DNA of 64,000 nt from MedAcidi-G1 sp002294285 (GTDB lineage: Bacteria > Actinomycetota > Acidimicrobiia > Acidimicrobiales > MedAcidi-G1): positions 1-64,000 of the forward strand of contig CAXEUY010000003.1 of the NCBI GenBank assembly GCA_963999645.1, given 5' to 3'. Below are positions 35,501 through 43,250 of this stretch, one piece after another (within the stretch, counting starts at the first letter, position 1; each line of letters starts with the position of its first letter). The notes beneath the pieces are model-generated. The model ran no database searches. It saw nothing but the letters and a program-made list of their open reading frames with translations, and was not told the DNA's origin. Position numbers and translations under genes: made by a program.

Positions 35501-35978
35501 AGATATAGCAATTGATGAAGTAATAGGACACACTCGTTACCGGATAAGTAGTTTGGATCAGGAGAATCCCACTTTGTCTATCATCGACCGGGGTGGTGTT
35601 TCTTTAGGAATTAAATCGAGAACCGAAAGAGATTTAGAGCTCAGAGGTACTAAACACCGAGTAGCGGCTAGTAAAAAAGTTCTACTCACCAAAGGGTTAA
35701 GAGACCAGAGAACGATTTTGTTGATTCCCGAAGTAAAAGACGGTGAGACTATTGGGATAAATCTTCTTCATATCGTTTTACGTAAAAATTTGAATGTTCA
35801 GGAAATAAAGAAAGTTTTACAGGGTTATCACAATCGTTACGGGGGCATTCAGGACGCTGTTCGAGAAACTGAGCCATCTTTTAGAGATGATTTTCTTTTA
35901 GAGCAGAGTATTGAATGTCTATTAATTGATTCGATTGATTCGATTGCTGAGAGTTTAAGAGGTTTAACTGATGTTTGA
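32565..35978 (+). CDS. glmS: Oversized glutamine-fructose-6-phosphate aminotransferase
   Basis: Makes glucosamine-6-phosphate from fructose-6-phosphate and glutamine. C2 after the initiator is the glutaminase nucleophile (MCGI). An insertion of about 130 residues follows, then RGRDSAG at 161, GHTRW at 250-254, and NGDIDNY. The first SIS domain has SQSGTT near 566 and ASTKAF near 618; the second has SELCY and KKH, matching the catalytic Glu and His regions, and AKTVTVG at 935-941 corresponds to the normal C-terminal end. About 195 further residues follow. The 1137 residues compare with about 610 normally. Active-site residues look conserved; the additions are of unknown function. Confidence 0.92.
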   Translation: MCGIIAVLRRPSSREVPDLVGLNNLLDSITSSLSMEDLNTLKKQVDSLDFVNSQLKGLPGFLALFHNEGLISQIERNLEDISEFLTNPTDLISFSSDDVEALNSSLTMMRDLVWSINNDRIGSYKGVVDLVSKKFDTSSHGFSILLSIQQALSGLDRLEVRGRDSAGLQILVWDHDLHDDEIPRDRLNDPLFRSGAIRKLKNGSLLFVYKVASEIGDLGDNTKSLRESIRRDDLLSKCLTGQKVKANIIGHTRWASVGIISEPNAHPVESSSTDDSVVTIVQNGDIDNYADLIASMELEIPSGITSDARVVPEIWNKNKSAGIKPDESFIRAVRDFEGSVAIAGVDASQPENIFLAVKGSGQALYVGLSEDAYLVASEPYGLVETTNTYIRVDGEELISGSSEKGQVVQLDFHSAGTLEGVVRKSYASEKIDLCEQDLSQTEICTRDIDRGSYKHYLLKEIEESPSSVRSTLRGRLVKDLESGKFTVKLGNETLSEELKLDLKSGKTKKIVVIGQGTAAVAGKAVANAISKRLIETGINVKAKPATELSAFDLSSDMSDTLVVAISQSGTTTDTNRTVELVKARGAKVIAIVNRRNSDLTDRADGVLYTSDGRDIEMSVASTKAFYSQVVAGYLLAFSLSEVVSVNTSSEQEEILDALNSLPEAMEELLKLRQHISILANRLAPPHRHWAVVGSGGNVVAAEEIRIKLSELCYKSIASDVIEDKKHIDLSSEPMILVCANGIRSSIVDDIAKEVAIFRAHKASPIVITDASPSKFPEALDVISVPSTYHDLAFILSTMAGHLFGYEAACSIDSQAQPLRIAHSAIEKLTNDRITEQSDFSNDELFDCLHEDILKVANFFFDELRNGRLNGHLEASTSVRLASLLRYSLGEVPLDVYQVEFGRVGTPSLVIDELAKTLVLAIEELTRPVDAIKHQAKTVTVGISRSDENLLEVALVKEVLGAGTSRDALSYETLKLLVSLDIAIDEVIGHTRYRISSLDQENPTLSIIDRGGVSLGIKSRTERDLELRGTKHRVAASKKVLLTKGLRDQRTILLIPEVKDGETIGINLLHIVLRKNLNVQEIKKVLQGYHNRYGGIQDAVRETEPSFRDDFLLEQSIECLLIDSIDSIAESLRGLTDV

Positions 35979-35993
35979 TGGGGGACTTCTAAA

Positions 35994-36359
35994 GTGATAG
36001 GTATTGGAGTCGATTTGGTTGATGTCGAGAGGTTTAGGAATGTTCTCTTAAGAACACCTAATATAGTGTCTAGACTTTTTAGACCTTTAGAACGTGAGTA
36101 TGCGGAAAAAGCTAAAGATCCCGCAGAACGTTATGCAGGTAGATTTGCTGTCAAAGAAGCAACACTTAAGTCTTTAGGATTGGGTTTAGGGTCGATGCCT
36201 ATGTATGACATTGAAGTTGTACGTGAATCCTCTGGCCAACCAACCTTGTGCTTGCATGGTAAAGCATTCACAAGATCAGAAGAAGCGGGAGTGACTCGTT
36301 GGGAACTTTCTATTACTCACACTGATCACTTAGCTCTTGCAACGGTTGTTGCATTGTGA
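35994..36359 (+). CDS. acpS: Holo-[acyl-carrier-protein] synthase
   Basis: Transfers 4'-phosphopantetheine from CoA to acyl-carrier protein. IGIGVDLVDVERF carries the magnesium-binding Asp, and RFAVKEATLKSLG holds the second metal-site Glu; the ELSITHTDHLALATVVA end is typical. The 121 residues match AcpS. GTG at 35994 has GGGGGA upstream, 15 bases after glmS. Confidence 0.95.
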   Translation: MIGIGVDLVDVERFRNVLLRTPNIVSRLFRPLEREYAEKAKDPAERYAGRFAVKEATLKSLGLGLGSMPMYDIEVVRESSGQPTLCLHGKAFTRSEEAGVTRWELSITHTDHLALATVVAL

Positions 36360-36384
36360 GTGATTTTCTGAAAGTAGTTTTATT

Positions 36385-37755
36385 GTGATTCCAATTGCAG
36401 ATATAGAAGAGATTAGAGAGATTGATCGATCGTCTCAATACTCTCCGGAAGTTCTAATTGAAAGAGCTGGAGCAGCAGTGGCGCGTTCAGCACTCAGAGA
36501 ACTTGGTGGCGCTTATGGTAGAAGAGTGGTCGTGGTTGCAGGAAAAGGTTCCAATGGAGAAGACGGGAGAGTAGCAGCAAGGAGGCTTCAGAGGAGAGGG
36601 GTTCGCGTTCATTTATTTGACGCAGATGAATCTCCAGAAGAACTGCCTGAAGTTGATTTGGTTATTGATGCCGCATATGGGACTGGATTGAAGAGGCCCT
36701 ATGAAGCTCCTAAAACAAACTCGACTGTACTGTCCGTAGATCTCCCATCAGGAGTTGACGGCGATACCGGTAAGGCTTTGGGTAGGCCTTTCGAGGCAAA
36801 AAGAACTTTGACCTTTAATGCACTTAAACCCGGACATCTTCTTTCGGAAGGAGCTTGTCTAAGTGGGGAGTTAGAAATTGTTGATATTGGTTTAGAAACT
36901 TCTTCCTTGTCTTGTGGTTTAGTAACTAGCGCTGATATACAAAAGTGGATTCCGTCACGACCACAGGATTCGCATAAATGGAAATCAGCCTGTTGGGTTA
37001 TTGCTGGTTCGAATGGCATGGAAGGGGCAGCGGTTCTAGCTGTTACTGCCGCACAGAGAGCCGGGGCAGGTTATGTTCGTTTTTCATCCCCCGAAGTCGA
37101 GATTTCAGAATTGCCGTTAGAGGCTGTTTCTTTTCCTTTGCAAAGGAGTTTTTCTATAGATGAAAACGAAATTAAGCGTTTTAAGTCATTTGTGGTTGGC
37201 CCTGGTTTAGGTAGAAACCAAGAAGTGCTTAACGGGTTAAAACGTTTAATTGGAGAGATCAAATGTCCTGTAGTGCTTGATGGTGATGCTCTTCACGCTT
37301 TTACGAAAAATGAATTTCCAAAAAATAGACAAATTATTCTTACACCCCATGAAGGTGAATTTGAAAAAATCATGGGCGAATTGCCATCTCCGGATCGTAT
37401 TAATTCGGTTAGAGAATGTGCAGAGAAAACTGGGGCGGTTGTTCTTTTAAAGGGACCCACCACGGTTGTTTCTGATCCCGAAGGTAAGACTCGTGTTATA
37501 AATTCTGGAGATCAACGTTTGGCTACAGCAGGTTCTGGCGATGTTTTGGCGGGAATTATCGGAGCTTTTTTGGCGAGGGGAGCGTGCCCTCTCGAAGCTG
37601 CAGCTTCAGGTGCTTATGTTCATGGTCAGATTTTGAGTCGCTTGAATTCAACAGGTGTTGTTGCAACTGATCTAGTTAGTTGTTTAATACAAGCTCTTGT
37701 TGAATTAGGGTTAGACAAAGACCTTGGAGTTACTGATGAGACCGACCTGGGCTGA
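36385..37755 (+). CDS. nnr: Bifunctional NAD(P)H-hydrate repair enzyme
   Basis: Repairs hydrated NAD(P)H. The N-terminal YjeF epimerase domain (about 1-190) shows VVAGKGSNGEDGRVAAR, DLVIDAAYGTGL and SVDLPSGVDGDTG. The C-terminal ADP-dependent dehydratase domain (about 195-445), a ribokinase-like fold, has VVGPGLGRN, VLDGDALHAF, LTPHEGEFEKI, the LLKGPTTVV strand and ATAGSGDVLAGIIGAFLA. The 456 residues are a little short of the usual 480-520. The start is GTG at 36385. It overlaps alr by 20 bases, the common actinobacterial order acpS-nnr-alr. Confidence 0.95.
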   Translation: MIPIADIEEIREIDRSSQYSPEVLIERAGAAVARSALRELGGAYGRRVVVVAGKGSNGEDGRVAARRLQRRGVRVHLFDADESPEELPEVDLVIDAAYGTGLKRPYEAPKTNSTVLSVDLPSGVDGDTGKALGRPFEAKRTLTFNALKPGHLLSEGACLSGELEIVDIGLETSSLSCGLVTSADIQKWIPSRPQDSHKWKSACWVIAGSNGMEGAAVLAVTAAQRAGAGYVRFSSPEVEISELPLEAVSFPLQRSFSIDENEIKRFKSFVVGPGLGRNQEVLNGLKRLIGEIKCPVVLDGDALHAFTKNEFPKNRQIILTPHEGEFEKIMGELPSPDRINSVRECAEKTGAVVLLKGPTTVVSDPEGKTRVINSGDQRLATAGSGDVLAGIIGAFLARGACPLEAAASGAYVHGQILSRLNSTGVVATDLVSCLIQALVELGLDKDLGVTDETDLG

Positions 37756-38836
37756 AATTGATCTAGAAGTAATTTCAAAAAATACTTCTATTTTTTGTGA
37801 TCTATTAGACGAGTCTGTCGAACTTTGTGCTGTGGTAAAAGCTGATGGTTATGGACATGGAGCTGTTGAAGTCGCCAAACAAGTTTTGAAATCAGGTGCC
37901 ACATGGCTTGCCGTTGCTTTTGTAGAAGAAGCAGCTGCTTTAAGAGATGAAGGTGTAGAAGCTCCGATTCTCATACTTTCAGAGCCTCGACCAAATGAAA
38001 TGGAAGAAGTTGTGAGACTTGGTGGAGTTCGGCCCGCTATATATACCAAAGTTGGAGTAGATGCATTTTCTGAAGTAGCTGAAGAAGGAATCCCTGTGCA
38101 TCTAAAGGTGGATACCGGTATGCATAGAGTCGGAGTAAGACCAAACAAAATTGTTGATTTGGCTAATTATATATCTGAATCGGGACTTCAATTAGAGGGT
38201 GTGTTTACACATTTCGCAGTAGCCAGCATTCCTTCAGATCCATTTAATAGGAAACAGATAGAGCTATTTGATCAAGTTTTGGAAAGTCTTGCTGAAGAAG
38301 GACACAATCCTAAAATAGTTCACCAAGCAAATACTGCAGCGACCTTAGAGTGGCCCGAAACGCATCGTTCAATGGTTCGAGTAGGGATAGGCCTATATGG
38401 AACTGAACCGTCGAAATTCTTTTCGGAGAGGTTTAATAATCTTGGATTGAAGCCTGCTGTTTGGCTGAGAAGCGAAGTGAGTCATTTGCAAACCGTGGAA
38501 AGCGGAGAAGGGGTTGGTTATGGGCATCGTTGGAAAGCAGATAAGAGAACCCAGATTGCAACAATTCCAATTGGATATGCAGATGGGATTTTCAGAGGTT
38601 GGTGGGATGGTGGTGAGGTATTGATTGGGGGATCTCATTGTCCGATAAGAGGTGTAGTAACGATGGACTCACTAATTGCAGAGGTAAGTCCATCTGTAAA
38701 AGTTGGTGATGAAGTTGTTTTATTAGGTTCCCAAGGTGAAAGCTTTCTTACAGTCTCTGATGTCGCAGAATTATTGGGAACAATAGGTTATGAAGTTCTA
38801 ACTTCTTTAGGGGCTAGAGTTCCTCGAAGGTATTAG
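37736..38836 (+). CDS. alr: Alanine racemase
   Basis: PLP enzyme making D-alanine for peptidoglycan. K35 in VVKADGYGHGA binds PLP; GVFTHFAVAS, RVGIGLYG and the catalytic-tyrosine region GVGYGHRW follow, and the C-terminal domain has GVVTMDSLIAEV. I chose ATG 37736 (MRPTWAEIDL) because GGAG at 37726-37729 sits six bases ahead; the upstream TTG at 37724 would overlap that site. The 366 residues are typical. Confidence 0.96.
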   Translation: MRPTWAEIDLEVISKNTSIFCDLLDESVELCAVVKADGYGHGAVEVAKQVLKSGATWLAVAFVEEAAALRDEGVEAPILILSEPRPNEMEEVVRLGGVRPAIYTKVGVDAFSEVAEEGIPVHLKVDTGMHRVGVRPNKIVDLANYISESGLQLEGVFTHFAVASIPSDPFNRKQIELFDQVLESLAEEGHNPKIVHQANTAATLEWPETHRSMVRVGIGLYGTEPSKFFSERFNNLGLKPAVWLRSEVSHLQTVESGEGVGYGHRWKADKRTQIATIPIGYADGIFRGWWDGGEVLIGGSHCPIRGVVTMDSLIAEVSPSVKVGDEVVLLGSQGESFLTVSDVAELLGTIGYEVLTSLGARVPRRY

Positions 38837-38842
38837 GCCTTG

Positions 38843-39955
38843 ATGGAGAGAAAATTAAAAGTTTTACTTCTTGAACCATTTCATAGTGGTTCCCACAAGG
38901 CGTGGGCTGAAGGTTTAAAAAAACATAGCAGTCATGATGTTTCCATTGTTTCTCACCCAGGTTCTTTTTGGAGATGGCGAGTAAGAGGTTCAGCCTTAAC
39001 TTTGGCAGAGGAAACTCAAGAGATAGTTATTGAGAACGGAGAACCAGATATTATTTTGGTAAGCGGAATGATTGATCTAGCAGCATGGCTAGGTTTCACG
39101 AAACGTTTTCTCGGTAACCCTCCGGTAATTTTATACCAGCATGAGAATCAGTTGACATATCCGATGCCCGAAGGTCAGTCACCAGATAGTTCGATGAAGT
39201 TTGTGAATTGGAAAAATATGGTTGTAGCTGATCAAGTCTGGTTCAATTCCAATTTCCACAAGATAAACCTTTTAGATGCTTTACCAGAGCTACTAAAAAA
39301 TGTGCCAGATATGCCTCACTCTCACCGCTTGGAGGAGGTAATAGAGAAAACCTGTGTTCTGCCAGTTGGTGTTGAGTTATCAGAAATAAAATCTTCTGGA
39401 GACTCACAAAATCTTCCTTTAATCTTGTGGAACCATCGATGGGAGTACGATAAGGCGCCTGAAGATTTCATTGCTTCTCTAAAACAGCTTGATGAAGAAG
39501 GTTGCCAATTTACTTTTGTAGTAACCGGAGAAAATACGCCTAAAGAACCCAGAGAAATAGATAGGACCTTTGGAAAATTGAGTAAACATTTAGTTAGTTC
39601 TGGGTTTTTGCCTAGAACTGAATATGTTGAACTTTTGTCTAAAACAGACATTGTAGTAAGCACAGCAATTCATGAATTTTTTGGAATTTCCATAGTTGAA
39701 GCACTATCAGCTGGGGCGATTCCAGTTTTACCAAAGCGTCTTAGCTACCCAGAAATCGTTCCGAAGCGTTGGCATGATTTTGCTTTTTACCCAGATCAAG
39801 GGATGACAGGTCGTTTACGAGAGGTTTTAAAAGATGTCAAGAGCTGGAAGAAAAACGTTTCAGGATTAGACGGGTCGATGAAACGTTTCGATTGGGCCAC
39901 TGTAATCGATCATTATGATGAGAGCTTGGAACAGGCTTTTGAAAATTCACCTTAA
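38843..39955 (+). CDS. DUF3524/GTDC1-like glycosyltransferase (queuosine-tRNA mannosyltransferase family)
   Basis: A GT-B fold glycosyltransferase of 370 residues. The N-terminus (LLLEPFHSGSHKAWAEGL, then SFWRWRVRGSALTLA, MIDLAAWLGFTKRFL and YQHENQLTYP) matches the DUF3524 domain of animal GTDC1, identified as the enzyme that mannosylates queuosine in tRNA-Asp. The C-terminal half has the nucleotide-sugar-binding region HEFFGISIVEALSAGAIPVLP. Family membership is clear by pattern; the tRNA substrate in this organism is inference. ATG 38843 is preferred over the TTG one codon upstream. It begins six bases after alr. Confidence 0.8.
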   Translation: MERKLKVLLLEPFHSGSHKAWAEGLKKHSSHDVSIVSHPGSFWRWRVRGSALTLAEETQEIVIENGEPDIILVSGMIDLAAWLGFTKRFLGNPPVILYQHENQLTYPMPEGQSPDSSMKFVNWKNMVVADQVWFNSNFHKINLLDALPELLKNVPDMPHSHRLEEVIEKTCVLPVGVELSEIKSSGDSQNLPLILWNHRWEYDKAPEDFIASLKQLDEEGCQFTFVVTGENTPKEPREIDRTFGKLSKHLVSSGFLPRTEYVELLSKTDIVVSTAIHEFFGISIVEALSAGAIPVLPKRLSYPEIVPKRWHDFAFYPDQGMTGRLREVLKDVKSWKKNVSGLDGSMKRFDWATVIDHYDESLEQAFENSP

Positions 39956-40029
39956 GGTCTCTCTAATCATTTTTAAAAATACACAAGTGAATTAGCTGAC
40001 AAAATCAAAAGACATGTACCGTCGACTTA

Positions 40030-40917
40030 ATGAAGTTTCCGTTTAAAGAAGTAAAAATTGGTCACTGGACTGATGCAGAGGCTAAAACGGGTTGCACGGT
40101 AATTAGATTTCCAAACAGTGTGGTTGCTTCGGGTGAAGTTAGAGGTGGGGCGCCTGCTACCAGAGAGTTTGAATTACTGTCGCCTGAACGGACAGTTGAG
40201 AATATAAATGCAGTAACTATCTCAGGCGGTTCAGCATTCGGGCTCTCTGCGTCTAATGGTGTTGTTGACTTCTTGTCAGAGTCAGATATTGGTTTTCCAA
40301 CTACTGCAGGTGCGATTCCCATTGTTGTGGGTATGTCTTTATATGATCTTGGAGTAGGAAGTTCTTCAACTTATCCTGGGCCAAATGAAGGCAGAGCTGC
40401 ATGTTTAGATGGTGAACAAAATGATGGTGTGGTACAAACTGGACAAGTAGGGGCTGGAACAGGAGCCACAATAGGGAATTGGCTTGGGAAAGATAAAGTG
40501 ACCTCTGGAGGCATAGGTATTGCCCATGCCGAAATTGAGGACGTTATTGTCTGTTCTTTGTTTGCTGTTAATGCAATGGGCAGTTTAAGTGAAGAACACA
40601 TCTCTGAATCTTTTATTGAAGAAAATTTTCAGACTTCTTTGCACGAAGAAAAACCGGAACCCACCGAATTGATGAATACGACTTTGGGAGTAGTAATAAC
40701 AAATCTTTCTCTTACTAAAACAGAATGTTTTCTTCTTTCGCAGTCAAGTCACGACGGGATTGCACGCTCTTTATTTCCAGCTCACACAAGAATGGATGGA
40801 GATGCTGTAGTAGCAGTATCCACAAAGGAAGTAGAATCTGATCCCCGTAAATTAAATTTAGCAAGATTTTTAAGCGTGCTTGTAACCGAAAAATCTATTC
40901 GTCAAGCGTGCACATAA
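40030..40917 (+). CDS. P1 family peptidase (DmpA/L-aminopeptidase D-esterase)
   Basis: A member of the DmpA N-terminal-nucleophile family, which self-cleaves into two chains and hydrolyses N-terminal residues of small peptides or esters. VKIGHWTDAEAKTGCTVI, the GGAPATREFELL motif, ISGGSAFGLSASNGVVDFL and GAGTGATIGNWLG fit the family. The likely processing point is N216-T217 in MNTTLGVVI, leaving Thr as nucleophile. The 295 residues are somewhat short of the 320-370 common in the family. It has its own 74-base upstream gap. The substrate is unknown. Confidence 0.85.
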   Translation: MKFPFKEVKIGHWTDAEAKTGCTVIRFPNSVVASGEVRGGAPATREFELLSPERTVENINAVTISGGSAFGLSASNGVVDFLSESDIGFPTTAGAIPIVVGMSLYDLGVGSSSTYPGPNEGRAACLDGEQNDGVVQTGQVGAGTGATIGNWLGKDKVTSGGIGIAHAEIEDVIVCSLFAVNAMGSLSEEHISESFIEENFQTSLHEEKPEPTELMNTTLGVVITNLSLTKTECFLLSQSSHDGIARSLFPAHTRMDGDAVVAVSTKEVESDPRKLNLARFLSVLVTEKSIRQACT

Positions 40918-40959
40918 CACATTCTTGTATTGGTTTAAATCGATTAGTCTTTTGTTGTG

Positions 40960-41514
40960 ATGGAAACTTTAGGTGGTATTGCACAAGAGGTATTGGAATG
41001 CACCAAATGCTCTCTTTCTAAAAAAAGAACACAGCCTGTTTTTGGGGCAGGTTCGATTAACGCCGATTTGATGTTTATAGGTGAGGCACCAGGTGCTGAA
41101 GAAGACAGAACAGGGATTCCTTTTATTGGCCGTTCTGGGAAACTTTTAGACGTTCTTTTACTTGAAGAATTAAATATGGATCGTTCAATGTGTTATATCT
41201 CAAATATTGTGAAATGCAGACCACCTGAAAATCGAGACCCAAAACAGGAAGAGATTGATTCCTGTCGTCCATATCTAAAAAAACAATTAGAGCTCATTAA
41301 ACCGAAAGTAATTATTACTCTCGGAAACTTTTCAACCAGACTTCTTCTTGAAACAAAAACTGGAATAACTAAAGTGAGAGGAAGAATCTACGAATATTCA
41401 GGCAGTTCTTTGATTCCCACTTTTCATCCTGCAGCTGCCCTTAGGGGCAGGAAGGGGGTGCTCGAAGATATGAGAACAGATTTTCGCAAAGCCAAGGAAA
41501 TAATCTATGGTTAA
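40960..41514 (+). CDS. Family 4 uracil-DNA glycosylase
   Basis: Removes uracil from DNA; family 4 enzymes carry a 4Fe-4S cluster. C14 and C17 (ECTKC) plus the cysteines in NIVKCRPPENRDP and EIDSC are the expected ligands. GEAPGAEEDRTGIPFIGRSG is the uracil-binding motif, and PTFHPAAALRG near the end is the second. The 184-185 residues are typical; GTG 40957 one codon earlier is an alternative start. It overlaps tsaE by eight bases. Confidence 0.93.
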   Translation: METLGGIAQEVLECTKCSLSKKRTQPVFGAGSINADLMFIGEAPGAEEDRTGIPFIGRSGKLLDVLLLEELNMDRSMCYISNIVKCRPPENRDPKQEEIDSCRPYLKKQLELIKPKVIITLGNFSTRLLLETKTGITKVRGRIYEYSGSSLIPTFHPAAALRGRKGVLEDMRTDFRKAKEIIYG

Positions 41515-42028
41515 AGAAGATGCAAGCTTTACACCTGTAGCCACTGCAAAGACTTCTTCAGTTGAAGAAACACATAAATTAGCAGCATTATTGGTTGGTA
41601 TTTTCCGACCAGGTGATGTAGTTGTTTTATCCGGAGATTTAGGTGCTGGGAAAACTTCTTTTACACAAGGTTTAGGCTTAGCCATGGGAATTGAAACTCC
41701 GATCACATCTCCAACTTTTACTCTTGCTAACAGGTATGAAGGAGAACTTGTTTTAAATCACTTAGATGTATATCGGCTCGATCGTTTTCAGGAAGTTGAA
41801 GAATTAGGTTTGTCAGAATTAATAGACAGTAATTCTTTGACAGTAATTGAATGGGGAGATGTTATTTCTTCAGTCTTGTCAGAAGGTTTTTTGGAGATTC
41901 GTTTGAGGATAGGAGAAAATCAAGACAGCCGTGTCTTAGATTTTATTCTTACAGGGCAAAAATGGACAGAGAGAGAAATTGATTTAGTTGGTCTTGTATC
42001 TTCTTTTTCGACAGAGGAGAGTGAATAG
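41507..42028 (+). CDS. tsaE: tRNA t6A synthesis ATPase TsaE
   Basis: ATPase that assists the TsaB-TsaD complex in making t6A at position 37 of ANN-decoding tRNAs. Walker A GDLGAGKT is at 43-50, followed by ITSPTF, HLDVYRL and VIEWGD. The 173 residues are a little long because of a polar C-terminal tail. It lies within a four-gene t6A/RimI block with tsaB two bases downstream. Confidence 0.95.
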   Translation: MVKEDASFTPVATAKTSSVEETHKLAALLVGIFRPGDVVVLSGDLGAGKTSFTQGLGLAMGIETPITSPTFTLANRYEGELVLNHLDVYRLDRFQEVEELGLSELIDSNSLTVIEWGDVISSVLSEGFLEIRLRIGENQDSRVLDFILTGQKWTEREIDLVGLVSSFSTEESE

Positions 42029-42030
42029 AT

Positions 42031-42732
42031 ATGTTAATTCTTGCGATTGAGACTGCTAGCTCACAAGCAGGTTGTGCTATTGGCGGCCATGAAGGAGTTT
42101 TGGCATCAGCACACACAGGTATAAATGGAAAGCATGCAGAGAATATTTCTCCTCAAATAGCATTTGTAAGAGAGCAGGCTGGTGTTGAGTTTTCTGAACT
42201 TGGTGCAATTGCAGTTGATATTGGGCCAGGTCTGTTTACTGGACTGAGGGTTGGTATTGCAACGGCAGTTTCCATTGCACACGCACTTACTTTGCCAGTA
42301 ATTGGTATTTCAAGTTTAGATTTACTTGCATTCCCAGCGCGATGGACGAGTCGCTTAATTGTTTCTGCATTGGATGCCAGAAGAGGGGAGTTGTTTACCG
42401 CTCTTTTCCGCAGAGTTCCAGGAGGGATTCAAAGAGTGCGCGAAGTAAACGTTTGTACGCCAGAAGACTTAGCTGCTGAAATTCAGACATTTGATGAGCC
42501 AAGTTTGCTAGTGGGCGATGGGGCTCTTCGTTACTCTGAAGTCTTTGAAAGTCTCGGAAGAATAGAACTTGCGGAGCAAGGATTGGCACATCCGAGTGCA
42601 CGGGCAATGGTTCAGTTGGCACATGCTCGTGCAATGCGTGAAGATTTTGTGCAACCCTGGGACCTCGAACCCATATATTTACGCAAACCTGATGCAGAAA
42701 TTAATTGGTCTACACGGAATGAATCAAAATGA
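42031..42732 (+). CDS. tsaB: tRNA t6A synthesis protein TsaB
   Basis: Partner and scaffold of TsaD; itself an ASKHA-fold protein without catalytic activity. LAIETASSQAGCAIG and DIGPGLFTGLRVGIATA are the family hallmarks. At 233 residues it is typical. It overlaps rimI by four bases (ATGA), consistent with coupled translation. Confidence 0.95.
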   Translation: MLILAIETASSQAGCAIGGHEGVLASAHTGINGKHAENISPQIAFVREQAGVEFSELGAIAVDIGPGLFTGLRVGIATAVSIAHALTLPVIGISSLDLLAFPARWTSRLIVSALDARRGELFTALFRRVPGGIQRVREVNVCTPEDLAAEIQTFDEPSLLVGDGALRYSEVFESLGRIELAEQGLAHPSARAMVQLAHARAMREDFVQPWDLEPIYLRKPDAEINWSTRNESK

Positions 42733-43250
42733 AAACTGATTTTAGGCAAGTCACGATTAGAAACGCAACAGAAGATGATGTTGGACAAATTCTAGCGATT
42801 GATGAAATGGTTTTTTCAACTATTTGGTCTCCGAATTTTTTGCGCCAACAGTTGCGCTCGGAAAAATGCTTTCATCGGGTGCTAGACAAAAGCGGAAAGG
42901 CAATAGGACATTCAGGTCTTATGAGACTTCATGATGAAGGTCATATAACTACAATGGCTATAAAGCCTGAAAATCAAAACTCTGGATTAGGTAGTTTAAT
43001 GTTGGCAGATCTTTGTTGTTCCGCTATCGATTTAAATCTTAAGGGGATCACTCTGGAAGTGAGAGTGGGTAATTCGAAAGCCCAGGCTTTGTATAGAAAG
43101 TTTGGATTTGCACCTGCAGGAGTCAGGCCAAATTATTACAGTGATACAGGAGAAGATGCTTTGATTATGTGGCTTAGTGACTTATCTGATCAGAAGGTTA
43201 TAGAAATCGTTGAATCAACCATAAATCGTTTAGATGTTCAAAAGGTGTGA
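42729..43250 (+). CDS. rimI: Ribosomal-protein-alanine N-acetyltransferase RimI
   Basis: GNAT enzyme that acetylates the N-terminal alanine of S18 in E. coli. The acetyl-CoA site MAIKPENQNSGLGSLML and the LEVRVGNSKAQALYRKFGF motif typical of RimI are present. At 173 residues it has about 20 extra C-terminal residues. Position between tsaB and tsaD supports the assignment, as this order is widely conserved. Both ends overlap neighbours by four bases. Confidence 0.93.
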   Translation: MKTDFRQVTIRNATEDDVGQILAIDEMVFSTIWSPNFLRQQLRSEKCFHRVLDKSGKAIGHSGLMRLHDEGHITTMAIKPENQNSGLGSLMLADLCCSAIDLNLKGITLEVRVGNSKAQALYRKFGFAPAGVRPNYYSDTGEDALIMWLSDLSDQKVIEIVESTINRLDVQKV

